NCBI RefSeq assembly: GCF_003024805.1
Contig: NZ_PUEC01000003.1
Coordinates: 62,001 to 126,000, forward strand
DNA: 64,000 nt
Origin: Duncaniella muris
Lineage (GTDB): Bacteria > Bacteroidota > Bacteroidia > Bacteroidales > Muribaculaceae
Direction of reading: 5' to 3'
Made by a program: the position numbers and the translations under genes
The notes under the pieces: generated by a model
Told to the model about the DNA's origin: nothing
Databases searched by the model: none
What the model saw: the letters and a program-made list of their open reading frames with translations, nothing else
Part shown: in pieces, positions 8,223 through 16,647 of the stretch
Layout of the letters: every line of letters starts with the position of its first letter
How positions within the stretch are numbered: position 1 is the first letter of the stretch

Positions 8223-10628
8223 TTATTTCACTACCACGCGGCGGATGTCGGTGAGGTTGGAGACGATGTAGAAGCCGGGTGTGAGCGGAAGTGTGGCGCT
8301 TCCGCTGACTGTGCGGTCGGCGAGGATCATGCCTTCGAGATTGTAGACGATGAAGCGGGAGGCTTCGCCGTGGTTCTCGATGACGAGTGAGCCGCCGAGC
8401 GAGTAGGCTTCCCAGGTCTGGATGTCATCTACTATCTCTATGGCTGACTGGCCTGCATAGTCGGTCACGGTGAAGTTGTCGATGTTCACGCGCTCGCCGG
8501 AGGTCTGGCGCAGACGGATGAGGTTGTCGCCTTTGACGTTGACCGGGAAGGTGAATTCCGTGTAAGCCGATGAGCTTATTTCGGCTTTGCCTGCGCTCTG
8601 CCATGTCTGGCCGCTGTCAGCCGAGTATTCCACTTCGATGACTGCGTCATCATCGGTGCCGAAGCGTTTGGCCTGGAAGCTTATGGTGCCGATGCCGGCA
8701 GGCTTGGCCGATGCGGTGGTGATGGAGCTTGATGTGGTTTTGCCGAAGCGCACGGCGCCTGTTTTGTCAACACCTTCCGATGCGCTGAAGAGCACATCTT
8801 TGCAGTTCCATGTGGTGGCCGAGCCTTTGTAGACGTGGTTTCCGTAAGAGGTGCTTCCGATGGGGTTGAATGTCTCGATGAATGTCGGCACCGAGGGATC
8901 GGTCACGATGGCTTCCACCATTGAGTCGTCGGTGGAATAGCTTCCGGCGGTGGCAGTGATGAACGTTTCGTAGTGTCCGGCAGGGCTTGCGGCGATGCGG
9001 ATGTAGAAGCGGTCTTCCATCGGGCGGAGGATCAGGGTGCGGGTCCATTCGGCTTTGTCGGTCGAGAGTTCGAACGGGCTGTTTACCGAGAGGGTGATTT
9101 CAGAGTCGATGTTTTCGGTCTCCAGCCAGAATTCCTCGCAGTCAGAGGGTTCGCCGGGCATTGCGGTGAGCACCACGCGGCTGTCGGAGCCATAGTGCAT
9201 GATGTCAATTGAGGGCTGTGGCACGGCTGTGGTCACGGTCACGATATTGGATTTCATTGTGGCCGACGAGAGCTGATAAGTATAGGTGGTGCCGGGTTCG
9301 AGACCGGTAACGATGTGGCGTCCGTCATCGGCACGCACGGTCACGGGATAGCCGCTGATCGGTGTGCCGTTGAGGCTGACGGTCAGAGTGTAGTCCGAGT
9401 CTCCGGCAAGACCGGTCCAGCAGGCGGTGAAAGAGTCTTCGGTCACATAGGCCGCCTCATGGGCCGGGATGCCGTTGATGGCACTGGCTGTGAGGTTAAC
9501 TTTTGTCACGAGTGATCCGGAGCTGAGAGTCAGGACAGCAGTGGCGTTTTTTGCTGTCGATGAGCGGAAGGTGACATTGACAGTGGCTGCCGAGCCGTTG
9601 ATTTCGGCTGCCGGGACTGATGTGCGCGAGAGTGAGAAATCGGAGGAGCTGACGGTCAGGCTGACAGCCGATGTGAGATTCATGCCTTCGATTCTTACCG
9701 GCACCTGCAGGGGATAGTTGACGGCTGTGACTCCGAAGTTGACTGTCGAGCCGTTAAGCGGTAAATTGATCACCGGCTGCTGGACTGCTGATGAGTGCCA
9801 GCCTTCGGTTTTCTTGTCACCCCAGATGTGTTCGGCCAGATCGGGGCAGTCAATGAAGGGGTTGCGGTTGCCCTGATATCTGCTTACGGCTTCGTTGCGG
9901 TCTATTTCTTTCTGGCTGACCGGGTCCTGGCGATGCCATTTGAGAAGCAGACTGACGGCCCAGGCATCGAACACCGGATAGCTGTTCTGGTCGAGCATGG
10001 CTCTGGCTTCGGTAGCGTTCCAGGAGGCGATGCGGTCGTTGTAGGCCGCGGCCATATAGAAATAGGAACGCGCGAAGTCACCTTTGTATTCATCAACGGG
10101 CTCAAACACAGTGCCGGAATAGCCGGGGAAGGTTGAGGCTCCGAGCTTGCCGAGAGGCTTGACTCCGTTGGCGGCGGCAACAGAAGAACCGTTGGCGCAT
10201 TCGCCGTAGGGATGGTTGCTGCGCTGTCCGTTGACCTTGCCGTCAGTAGGATAGATGTGGAAAGCATCGGAATACATCGGACTTGCATCGTTAAACCAGC
10301 TTTTCGGCAGGGAGTGTTCGCGGTTGTAGCAGTCGCCTACTTTCGTGTAGCCGCTTCCGCATTGTTCTTTGCGGAAGGTCCAGCGTTTGGTCGAATACAT
10401 GTCCCAGATCTTTCCGTTTTCGTCAATATCGGAGGATCCGTAGACGTCCCACAGGCCTTTGTAGCCTACGTTGGTGTGCGGGCCTACAACCTTGCACAGG
10501 GCTGACAGAAGATCAGCTGCTTTTTTGCCTTCGCAGCTTTTGTAATAGTCGGAGGGAGCGGCCCCCCAAAGAACTGCCGCCATTAGGAATGACGGCAGCA
10601 ATGAGAGCAGACGTTTCATAGATGTCAT
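8223..10628 (-). CDS. Secreted endonuclease I family nuclease with beta-sandwich domains
   Basis: An 801-residue exported protein. An N-terminal signal peptide (MKRLLSLLPSFLMAAVLWGA) precedes an endonuclease I domain (about residues 25-275), with the catalytic region NREHSLPKSWF and the downstream DAFHIYPTDGKVNGQRSN and HPYGEC. Next come Ig/fibronectin-like modules (about 290-560) and a jelly-roll-like domain (IETFNPIGSTSYGN onward). The C-terminus (SLVIENHGEASRFIVYNL, then GFYIVSNLTDIRRVVVK) resembles a type IX secretion sorting tail. Family members degrade extracellular DNA or RNA. It is the last gene of a minus-strand run, 38 bp after the DPP III gene. Met4 is an equally good start. Confidence 0.85.
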   Translation of the reverse strand: MTSMKRLLSLLPSFLMAAVLWGAAPSDYYKSCEGKKAADLLSALCKVVGPHTNVGYKGLWDVYGSSDIDENGKIWDMYSTKRWTFRKEQCGSGYTKVGDCYNREHSLPKSWFNDASPMYSDAFHIYPTDGKVNGQRSNHPYGECANGSSVAAANGVKPLGKLGASTFPGYSGTVFEPVDEYKGDFARSYFYMAAAYNDRIASWNATEARAMLDQNSYPVFDAWAVSLLLKWHRQDPVSQKEIDRNEAVSRYQGNRNPFIDCPDLAEHIWGDKKTEGWHSSAVQQPVINLPLNGSTVNFGVTAVNYPLQVPVRIEGMNLTSAVSLTVSSSDFSLSRTSVPAAEINGSAATVNVTFRSSTAKNATAVLTLSSGSLVTKVNLTASAINGIPAHEAAYVTEDSFTACWTGLAGDSDYTLTVSLNGTPISGYPVTVRADDGRHIVTGLEPGTTYTYQLSSATMKSNIVTVTTAVPQPSIDIMHYGSDSRVVLTAMPGEPSDCEEFWLETENIDSEITLSVNSPFELSTDKAEWTRTLILRPMEDRFYIRIAASPAGHYETFITATAGSYSTDDSMVEAIVTDPSVPTFIETFNPIGSTSYGNHVYKGSATTWNCKDVLFSASEGVDKTGAVRFGKTTSSSITTASAKPAGIGTISFQAKRFGTDDDAVIEVEYSADSGQTWQSAGKAEISSSAYTEFTFPVNVKGDNLIRLRQTSGERVNIDNFTVTDYAGQSAIEIVDDIQTWEAYSLGGSLVIENHGEASRFIVYNLEGMILADRTVSGSATLPLTPGFYIVSNLTDIRRVVVK

Positions 10629-10666
10629 ATGAAGTCTTTATGTTGTCGGGTGAATTATCGTATAGA

Positions 10667-12679
10667 TTATTTCAATGTGCGATATTGTTTCGAGTAGCGG
10701 AGCACCTGGGGGAGATAGTCTTCGTCGTAGCTGATTGTCACGTCGGTGATGTTGCCGTCTTTGTCGGTGACAGGTGTGTAGACGGGGTTGACGAAGCCTT
10801 TGTAAGGTGCGATGTTGAGTTTGGCGTAGCGTCCGAGTACTTCCTTGTGGAGGGCTGGATCGACTTTGACACCGTAGTTCTCCACGAGATCGCGTCCGGC
10901 CTGGTAGTCGCCTTCGCTCTTGATGCGCTGCACTTCGCCGAGAAGCTGACCGAAGAGTTCACGGAGTTTGGCGTAGTCGTTGATCTTGATGTAGGTTTTG
11001 CCGTCGCGTTTCACCATTTCGATCACGTTGTCGGGCTTGCCTTTTTCATAGACCCAGGCCGAGATGAGCTGGCGGTTGCGCATGTGGGCTTCCTCTACGT
11101 CTTTTCCGGGCTCGATGCGCATGAGCTGTGTCATGAGGCCGTTGAGGATGTATTTGTAGTACTCGGCCTTGTAGGCATCGGGGTTGTCGAGCAGACCGAG
11201 CTCAAGGAGCTTCGGATCGGCCAGGTAGTAGAGGGCAAAGAGGTCGGCGCGTGCTTCTTCAAGGGTTGATCCGTGGGCTTTCAGCGCATCGGGGTCTACA
11301 CCGGGGAGCAGGCGTCCGGAGGCATGGCCGAGGCATTCGTGGAGGTCTGTGTGGAGGTTGTCAGTGATGAAGAGGTATTTGTCAAGGAGGTCGGATGTCT
11401 CCTTGTCGATGACGAATTCTTCGTTGAAGCCGTTGCCGTGCGATGCCTGGTCATATGCCTCGGTGATGTTTTCGAGGGTTACAGACTTCGAACCGTGGGC
11501 TGCGCGGATCCAGTTGGCGTTGGGAAGGTTGATGCCGATTGGTGTGGCAGGGTAGGCGTCGCCGGCGAGGATGGCGGCGGTGATCACCTTGGCGCTTACA
11601 CCTTTCACTTCGTCTTTGCGGAAACGGGGATCGACGGGCGAGTGCTGCTCGAACCATTCGGCGTTGCCTGAGATAACCTCGGTGCGGTGGGAGGCTTCCT
11701 GATTTTTGAAGTTGACGATTGATTCATAAGCACCGGTCATTCCGAGGGGGTCGCCGTAGCTTTCGATGAATCCGTTTATGAAGTCGACCTGCGAGGCTGT
11801 GTCTTCAACCCATGCTATCGAGTATTCGTCGAAGGTCTTCAGGTTGCCGGTGCGGTAATATTCGATGAGCTTGTTGATGATGGCGCGCTGGGAGTCGTTT
11901 TCGGCATATTCCGCAGCTTTGCCGAGAAGATCCACTATTTTTGAGATGGATTCGGAGTAGAGACCGCCTACTTTGTAGACCTGCTCGACTACTTTGCCGT
12001 CCTGCTTTGTGAGACGTGCGTTCAGGCCCCATGAAACGGGGGTGGCATCGGTAGTGTCTTTAAGTGCGTTGTAGTAGTTTTCTACTTCGGGCTGCGAGAT
12101 GTTGTCGTAGAGATTGTTGGCAGATGTGAGGATGAGGTCCTGTCCTTCGGCCTGGTTGACGCGCTTGGGCATCACTGAGGGGTCGAAAATGATGGTCAGG
12201 AGTGTTTCCAGATCTTCGGGCTGCTGGTCGGCGGGGAGTTTTGCCGCCAGGCCGGCGAGGAATTCGCGGCTGAACACGGGGGTGAACTTATCCATCGAAT
12301 AGTGGTGATGGATGCCGTTGGCAAACTCGATCTGCTTCAGATAGAGTTCGAGACCTTTGAATTCGTCGCTCTCGCGGTCGCCGTCGAAGTTGGTGTAGAC
12401 GTTCTCGATGAGGTCGCGGATAGCGAGGTTGTATTTGCCGTTCTGCTCCCAGAGAATGTCGCGGCCGGTGATGGCTGCCTCTGTCAGATAGTAGATGAGG
12501 ATGCGCTGCTGAGGGGTCAGATTCTCAAAATCGGGCACTTTGTAGCGAAGCACCTCGATGTCGGCGAAACGGTCGACTGTGTAGTCGAAATCGTCAGCCG
12601 TTTCCTGTGTGGCTTTTGAGCCACAGGCTGTGATTGCCATTGCTGCCATTGCAGGAACAATAAATTTGGTTAATGACAT
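10667..12679 (-). CDS. Dipeptidyl-peptidase III-like lipoprotein (M49)
   Basis: A 670-residue zinc exopeptidase of family M49. The family's unusual six-residue zinc motif is present as HECLGH at 447-452, and the third ligand lies in EEARAD at 474-479. DPP III removes dipeptides from the N-terminus of short peptides. MSLTKFIVPAMAAMAITACG is a lipoprotein signal with Cys19, placing it in the cell envelope, whereas eukaryotic DPP III is cytosolic. The HECLGH variant is, as I recall, also found in Bacteroides DPP III. It lies between an RlmI-like gene (63-bp gap) and the endonuclease (38-bp gap). A role in peptide scavenging is inferred. Confidence 0.9.
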   Translation of the reverse strand: MSLTKFIVPAMAAMAITACGSKATQETADDFDYTVDRFADIEVLRYKVPDFENLTPQQRILIYYLTEAAITGRDILWEQNGKYNLAIRDLIENVYTNFDGDRESDEFKGLELYLKQIEFANGIHHHYSMDKFTPVFSREFLAGLAAKLPADQQPEDLETLLTIIFDPSVMPKRVNQAEGQDLILTSANNLYDNISQPEVENYYNALKDTTDATPVSWGLNARLTKQDGKVVEQVYKVGGLYSESISKIVDLLGKAAEYAENDSQRAIINKLIEYYRTGNLKTFDEYSIAWVEDTASQVDFINGFIESYGDPLGMTGAYESIVNFKNQEASHRTEVISGNAEWFEQHSPVDPRFRKDEVKGVSAKVITAAILAGDAYPATPIGINLPNANWIRAAHGSKSVTLENITEAYDQASHGNGFNEEFVIDKETSDLLDKYLFITDNLHTDLHECLGHASGRLLPGVDPDALKAHGSTLEEARADLFALYYLADPKLLELGLLDNPDAYKAEYYKYILNGLMTQLMRIEPGKDVEEAHMRNRQLISAWVYEKGKPDNVIEMVKRDGKTYIKINDYAKLRELFGQLLGEVQRIKSEGDYQAGRDLVENYGVKVDPALHKEVLGRYAKLNIAPYKGFVNPVYTPVTDKDGNITDVTISYDEDYLPQVLRYSKQYRTLK

Positions 12680-12742
12680 GATTATGAGATTGGTTATGAG
12701 AATGTTTTTTTGACGTTCTGTCAGTTGGTTTGGCCAACTCTC

Positions 12743-13936
12743 TTACTCGACGTAGAGCACGAGGCCTTTGAGGTATTCGCCTTCGGGGTGGTAGATGTTG
12801 ACCGGATGGTCGGCCGGCTGGGTGAGCTGATGGAGAATGCGCACCCGGCGGCCGGACATGGCTGCAGCGGTGAAGACGGCCAGACGGAACTGCTCTTTGC
12901 TGATGGCCTGCGAGCAGGAGAAGGTGAAGAGCACTCCTCCGGGAGCGATTTTCTCGAAGGCGGCGGCGTTGAGCCTGCGGTATCCTATCATTGCGTTGCG
13001 GATTGCGCTGCGGTGTTTGGCGAAGGCCGGGGGGTCGAGTATGATGAGGTCATAGGCGCCTTTTTCAACCTTTGCAAGATATTTGAAGGCGTCTTCGGCA
13101 AATGATTTGTGGCGGGTGTCGCCGGGGAAGTTCAGCTCGATGTTGGCATCGGTGAGGGTTATGGCTTTGGCCGAGCTGTCGACGGAGTGGACCAGTTCGG
13201 CGCCGCCGCGCATCGAGTAGACCGAGAAGCCGCCGGTGTAGCAGAACATGTTGAGCACTCTGGCTCCGGCGCTGTATTTCTGCAGCAGCGAGCGGTTGTC
13301 GCGCTGGTCTACGAAGAAGCCGGTTTTCTGCCCCTTGAGCCAGTCGATGTTGAATTTCAGGCCGTTTTCAATTGCGATATTAGTGTTGTAGCCACCTATT
13401 ATATAGTCGTTGACCGGATCGAGGCGGGCTTTGAAGGGGAGGGTTGTCTCTGATTTGTAGTAAACGTTCTTGATTCCGGCATCGGGCAGGCGGGTCAGTT
13501 CTTCGGCTATGGTCAGGCGGGCGTAGTGCATGCCGGGGCTATGGGCTTGGAGCACTGCTGTGTCTCCGTAGATGTCTACAACGCATCCGGGCAGGAAGTC
13601 ACCTTCGCCGTGGACCAGGCGGAAGGTTGAGTTGTCGGGGCGTATCAGGCCGAGGCGCCGGCGCAGGTCCCAGGCGTGGCGCAGACGCGAGGCGTAGAAG
13701 TTGCCGTCGATTGCCGAGTCGGTGTTTTCGAGCATACGCACGGCTATGGAGCCGATCTCATAGTGGCCTGTTCCGAGACAGCGTCCGTCAGAGGCTTCTA
13801 CTCTTACGGTCTCGCCTTCTTCAAGACCGTCGGGCAGGCTGGCGATGGCACCTGAAAATACCCACGGGTGGAAGCGCAGGAGCGATTCTTCTTTTCCGCG
13901 CTTGAGGGTTATGGTTTTAAGCTGTGATGATGACAT
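12743..13936 (-). CDS. rlmI: Class I rRNA methyltransferase, RlmI-like
   Basis: A 397-residue protein with an N-terminal PUA-type RNA-binding domain (about 1-75) and a C-terminal SAM-dependent methyltransferase. Motif I is VLNMFCYTGGFSVYS; the active-site motif is IILDPPAFAKH. A second Cys follows in FTFSCSQAIS, fitting the two-cysteine mechanism of m5C enzymes. E. coli RlmI methylates C1962 of 23S rRNA; the same target is likely but other m5C specificities are possible. It is third in the run dxr-rseP-rlmI-DPP III-endonuclease, 46 bp after rseP. Confidence 0.85.
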   Translation of the reverse strand: MSSSQLKTITLKRGKEESLLRFHPWVFSGAIASLPDGLEEGETVRVEASDGRCLGTGHYEIGSIAVRMLENTDSAIDGNFYASRLRHAWDLRRRLGLIRPDNSTFRLVHGEGDFLPGCVVDIYGDTAVLQAHSPGMHYARLTIAEELTRLPDAGIKNVYYKSETTLPFKARLDPVNDYIIGGYNTNIAIENGLKFNIDWLKGQKTGFFVDQRDNRSLLQKYSAGARVLNMFCYTGGFSVYSMRGGAELVHSVDSSAKAITLTDANIELNFPGDTRHKSFAEDAFKYLAKVEKGAYDLIILDPPAFAKHRSAIRNAMIGYRRLNAAAFEKIAPGGVLFTFSCSQAISKEQFRLAVFTAAAMSGRRVRILHQLTQPADHPVNIYHPEGEYLKGLVLYVE

Positions 13937-13982
13937 ATTGACAGTTTATAACAATGTGTGTGGGCGGGGGAGAGGGGCCGGG

Positions 13983-15338
13983 TTATTTGAAGAATGCCCG
14001 GAAAATATCGTTGCCGTTGGCGTAGAGCAGCAGAAGCAGCAGGAAGGCCATGCCGATGTATTGGGCTACGATCAGAACCTTTTCCGGAGCCTGCCTGCGG
14101 GTGATGATCTCGTAGAGGAGGAACATGACGTGCCCGCCGTCGAGTCCGGGAATGGGGATGATGTTCATGAATGCGAGCGCAACGGAAAGGAAGGCGGTTA
14201 TTTCCCAGAAACTGAGCCAGTTCCAGCGTTCGGGAAACATGTTGCCGATTGCTCCGAATCCTCCGAGGCTCTCGGCCCCCTCCTGCGAGAAGACGTGTTT
14301 CATCGAGCTGACGTAGTTTGTGAGGGTGGTGGTGCCGATTTCCCAGCCTTTGGGGAATGACTGGAAGAAGCTGTAGTCAATAGTCACTGGGTTGTAGACG
14401 GCTGTGATCGGTCTGAGCTGGAAGCCGAGTTTGCCGTGTCCGTTGGGGGTGACTGGCAGACGCAGGGTCTTGCCGTCGCGCTCCACGGTCACTGTGGTCT
14501 CTTTCCCGGCATGGCTGACAAGGGCCGGGGTGAGCTCGGTGAACGAGGGAGTGGCTGTCGAGTCAACGGCTATGATGTGGTCGCCTTCTTTCAGTCCGGC
14601 CTTAGCGGCGGCCTCGCCGGGTACGATGCGGTCTATGTAGACCGGCAGGCGGTAGGCCAGGAAGCCCTTGTCTTCGTTGAGACGGAAGATGAAGTCATCG
14701 GGGATGGCGATGTCGACGGTATCGCGGTGGTTGCGGATCACTGTGACCACGTCGGCGTCGGCCATATGGTAGGGATAGTCACCCTTCGATGCGTCAAGCA
14801 GACGGCCGTCGGCCTTGTAAGGGATGTCGCCGTTGCGGAATCCTGCTTTCTGGGCAGCGGGAGCGAAGTCGAAGCCTTCGGTGGCAGCTTCGAAAGGTAT
14901 GTACTGCGATCCCCAGTGCATGGCAATGCCGGCATAGATCAGAATCGCGAGTATGAAGTTGAAGAGCACGCCGCCGAGCATCACCAGCAGTCTCTGCCAG
15001 GCCGGTTTGGTGCGGAATTCCCAGGGTTTGGGCTCCTGCTTCATCTGTTCGGTGTCCATCGACTCGTCGATCATGCCGGAGATCTTGCAGTAGCCTCCGA
15101 GCGGGAGCCAGCCTATGCCGTATTCAGTGTCGCGCCATGAGCTTTTGTTTGGGTCTGCGCCCTCTTTGGCTTTGGGTTTCCACTTGAACAGCGAGAAGTA
15201 GGGGTCGAAAAACATGTAGAATTTCTCGACTCTGATGCCGAAAATGCGGGCGAAAATGAAGTGGCCGAATTCGTGGATGATCACGAGGAAGGCCAGGGCC
15301 ACTATGAGCTGAAGGGCTTTTATAAGGAATGTTTCCAT
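13983..15338 (-). CDS. rseP: RIP metalloprotease (site-2 protease)
   Basis: A 451-residue intramembrane zinc protease. HEFGH is at residues 22-26 in the first transmembrane helix, and the third ligand lies in NIIPIPGLDGGH near the C-terminus. A central PDZ region (PGEAAAKAGLKEGDHIIAVDS) and at least four membrane helices are visible. RseP cleaves membrane-bound anti-sigma factors and leftover signal peptides. It lies 45 bp after dxr, the usual genomic neighbourhood for these two genes. Confidence 0.93.
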   Translation of the reverse strand: METFLIKALQLIVALAFLVIIHEFGHFIFARIFGIRVEKFYMFFDPYFSLFKWKPKAKEGADPNKSSWRDTEYGIGWLPLGGYCKISGMIDESMDTEQMKQEPKPWEFRTKPAWQRLLVMLGGVLFNFILAILIYAGIAMHWGSQYIPFEAATEGFDFAPAAQKAGFRNGDIPYKADGRLLDASKGDYPYHMADADVVTVIRNHRDTVDIAIPDDFIFRLNEDKGFLAYRLPVYIDRIVPGEAAAKAGLKEGDHIIAVDSTATPSFTELTPALVSHAGKETTVTVERDGKTLRLPVTPNGHGKLGFQLRPITAVYNPVTIDYSFFQSFPKGWEIGTTTLTNYVSSMKHVFSQEGAESLGGFGAIGNMFPERWNWLSFWEITAFLSVALAFMNIIPIPGLDGGHVMFLLYEIITRRQAPEKVLIVAQYIGMAFLLLLLLYANGNDIFRAFFK

Positions 15339-15383
15339 AAAAATTGTCAGTGTTGCTTATGATGTTGTTTTTTTACAACCTCT

Positions 15384-16541
15384 TTATTTGCGTGTCAGAT
15401 TTTCTTCGGTAAATTTGATGGTGGCGTGATGTGTGGCCACATAGTCATCGAGCGACGGATATGCAATGAAGTCGATGGCCTCAAGCGCCTGGGTGATGCA
15501 GCTGTAGATGGCTGGGAAGGAAATGCGTCCGTCAAGGAAGGCGCGCACTGCCACTTCGTTGGCGGCGTTGATGATGCAGGCCGTGTTTCCGCCGCGGCTG
15601 AGGGCATAGGGGGCGAGGGTCAGGCAGGGAAATTTTTCTGCATCGGGCTTCTCGAAGGTCAGCGTCGAATAGTCGGCAAGACTCAGCGGGCGTTCCGATG
15701 AGGGCAGGCGCGAGGCATCGCCGAGAGCATAGCGGATCGGCAGGCGCATGTCAGGAATTCCGAGCTGGGCTTTGACGGCACCGTCTATAAATTCGACCAT
15801 CGAGTGGATGATTGACTGTGGATGCACCACGGCCTCGATTCTCTCCGGCTCAATGTCGAAAAGCCAGCGGGCCTCGATGATCTCAAAGGCCTTGTTGAGC
15901 ATGGTGGCTGAGTCGATAGTGATCTTGGCTCCCATCTGCCAGCGCGGGTGCAGCAGGGCCTCGCGGGCGGTCATCCGGGCTATGTGCTTGCTGTCCATTG
16001 TGCGGAACGGACCTCCCGAAGCGGTGATGATAAGTTTGTTGACCGAGCCTTTTTCCTCGCCGACCAGACACTGGTAGATCGCCGAGTGTTCCGAGTCGAC
16101 GGGTATCACTTTTGACTTTGATTCGGCGAGAAGGCGGCTGACCAGTTCGCCGGCCACTACAAGAGTTTCCTTATTGGCCAGAGCTATTTCCTTGCCTGTG
16201 CGGATGGCGCGGACAGTGGGGAGCAGGCCGCTGTAGCCTACGGTGGCGGTCACCACCGTGTCGAAATCGTCGCGCTCCATCGCATCGGCTATTGCCGCGG
16301 CGCCGGAGGCAGTCTCTATACCTAAGGGAGAGAGAGCCTCGTGCAGACGGGCATATTTCGACTCATCGGCTATGATAGCAAGAGCCGGACGGTGAATGCG
16401 CGCCTGCTCTATCAGCTCGTCGACCTTAGAGCCGGCTGTCAGCACCGTGGCCTTGAACCGGTCAGGGAAGTGGGATATGACATCGAGTGTCTGCGTTCCG
16501 ATCGAACCGGTTGAGCCGAGGATTGCTATATTATGTGGCAT
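15384..16541 (-). CDS. dxr: 1-deoxy-D-xylulose 5-phosphate reductoisomerase
   Basis: A 385-residue enzyme of the non-mevalonate isoprenoid pathway, converting DXP to MEP with NADPH. The nucleotide-binding start IAILGSTGSIGTQTLDV, the metal-site region VIPVDSEHSAIYQCL, and the substrate-loop TASGGPFR and HPRWQMGAKITIDSATMLNK are all present. The first ATG gives the canonical N-terminus. It heads a five-gene minus-strand run and is divergent from the TPR gene; a TATTTTTG element lies 30 bp upstream. Confidence 0.97.
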   Translation of the reverse strand: MPHNIAILGSTGSIGTQTLDVISHFPDRFKATVLTAGSKVDELIEQARIHRPALAIIADESKYARLHEALSPLGIETASGAAAIADAMERDDFDTVVTATVGYSGLLPTVRAIRTGKEIALANKETLVVAGELVSRLLAESKSKVIPVDSEHSAIYQCLVGEEKGSVNKLIITASGGPFRTMDSKHIARMTAREALLHPRWQMGAKITIDSATMLNKAFEIIEARWLFDIEPERIEAVVHPQSIIHSMVEFIDGAVKAQLGIPDMRLPIRYALGDASRLPSSERPLSLADYSTLTFEKPDAEKFPCLTLAPYALSRGGNTACIINAANEVAVRAFLDGRISFPAIYSCITQALEAIDFIAYPSLDDYVATHHATIKFTEENLTRK

Positions 16542-16571
16542 ATGTTTTCAGATTGGTTGCTTTAAGAAGTG

Positions 16572-16579
16572 CAAAAATA
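16572..16579 (-). promoter_or_regulatory. -7 element of dxr
   Basis: TATTTTTG on the minus strand, 30 bp before the dxr ATG. It lies back to back with the TPR-gene promoter in a 106-bp divergent intergenic region. Confidence 0.5.
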
Positions 16580-16622
16580 CGGAAAAATCCTCATTTTGGC
16601 ATGATTTTTGCGGGAATAATAG

Positions 16623-16630
16623 TAAATTTG
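16623..16630 (+). promoter_or_regulatory. -7 element of the TPR gene
   Basis: TAAATTTG followed by CAT, 17 bp before the ATG at 16648. Its position supports that ATG over earlier in-frame codons, which would lie within or before the promoter. Confidence 0.55.
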
Positions 16631-16647
16631 CATATACACGAACTCCA

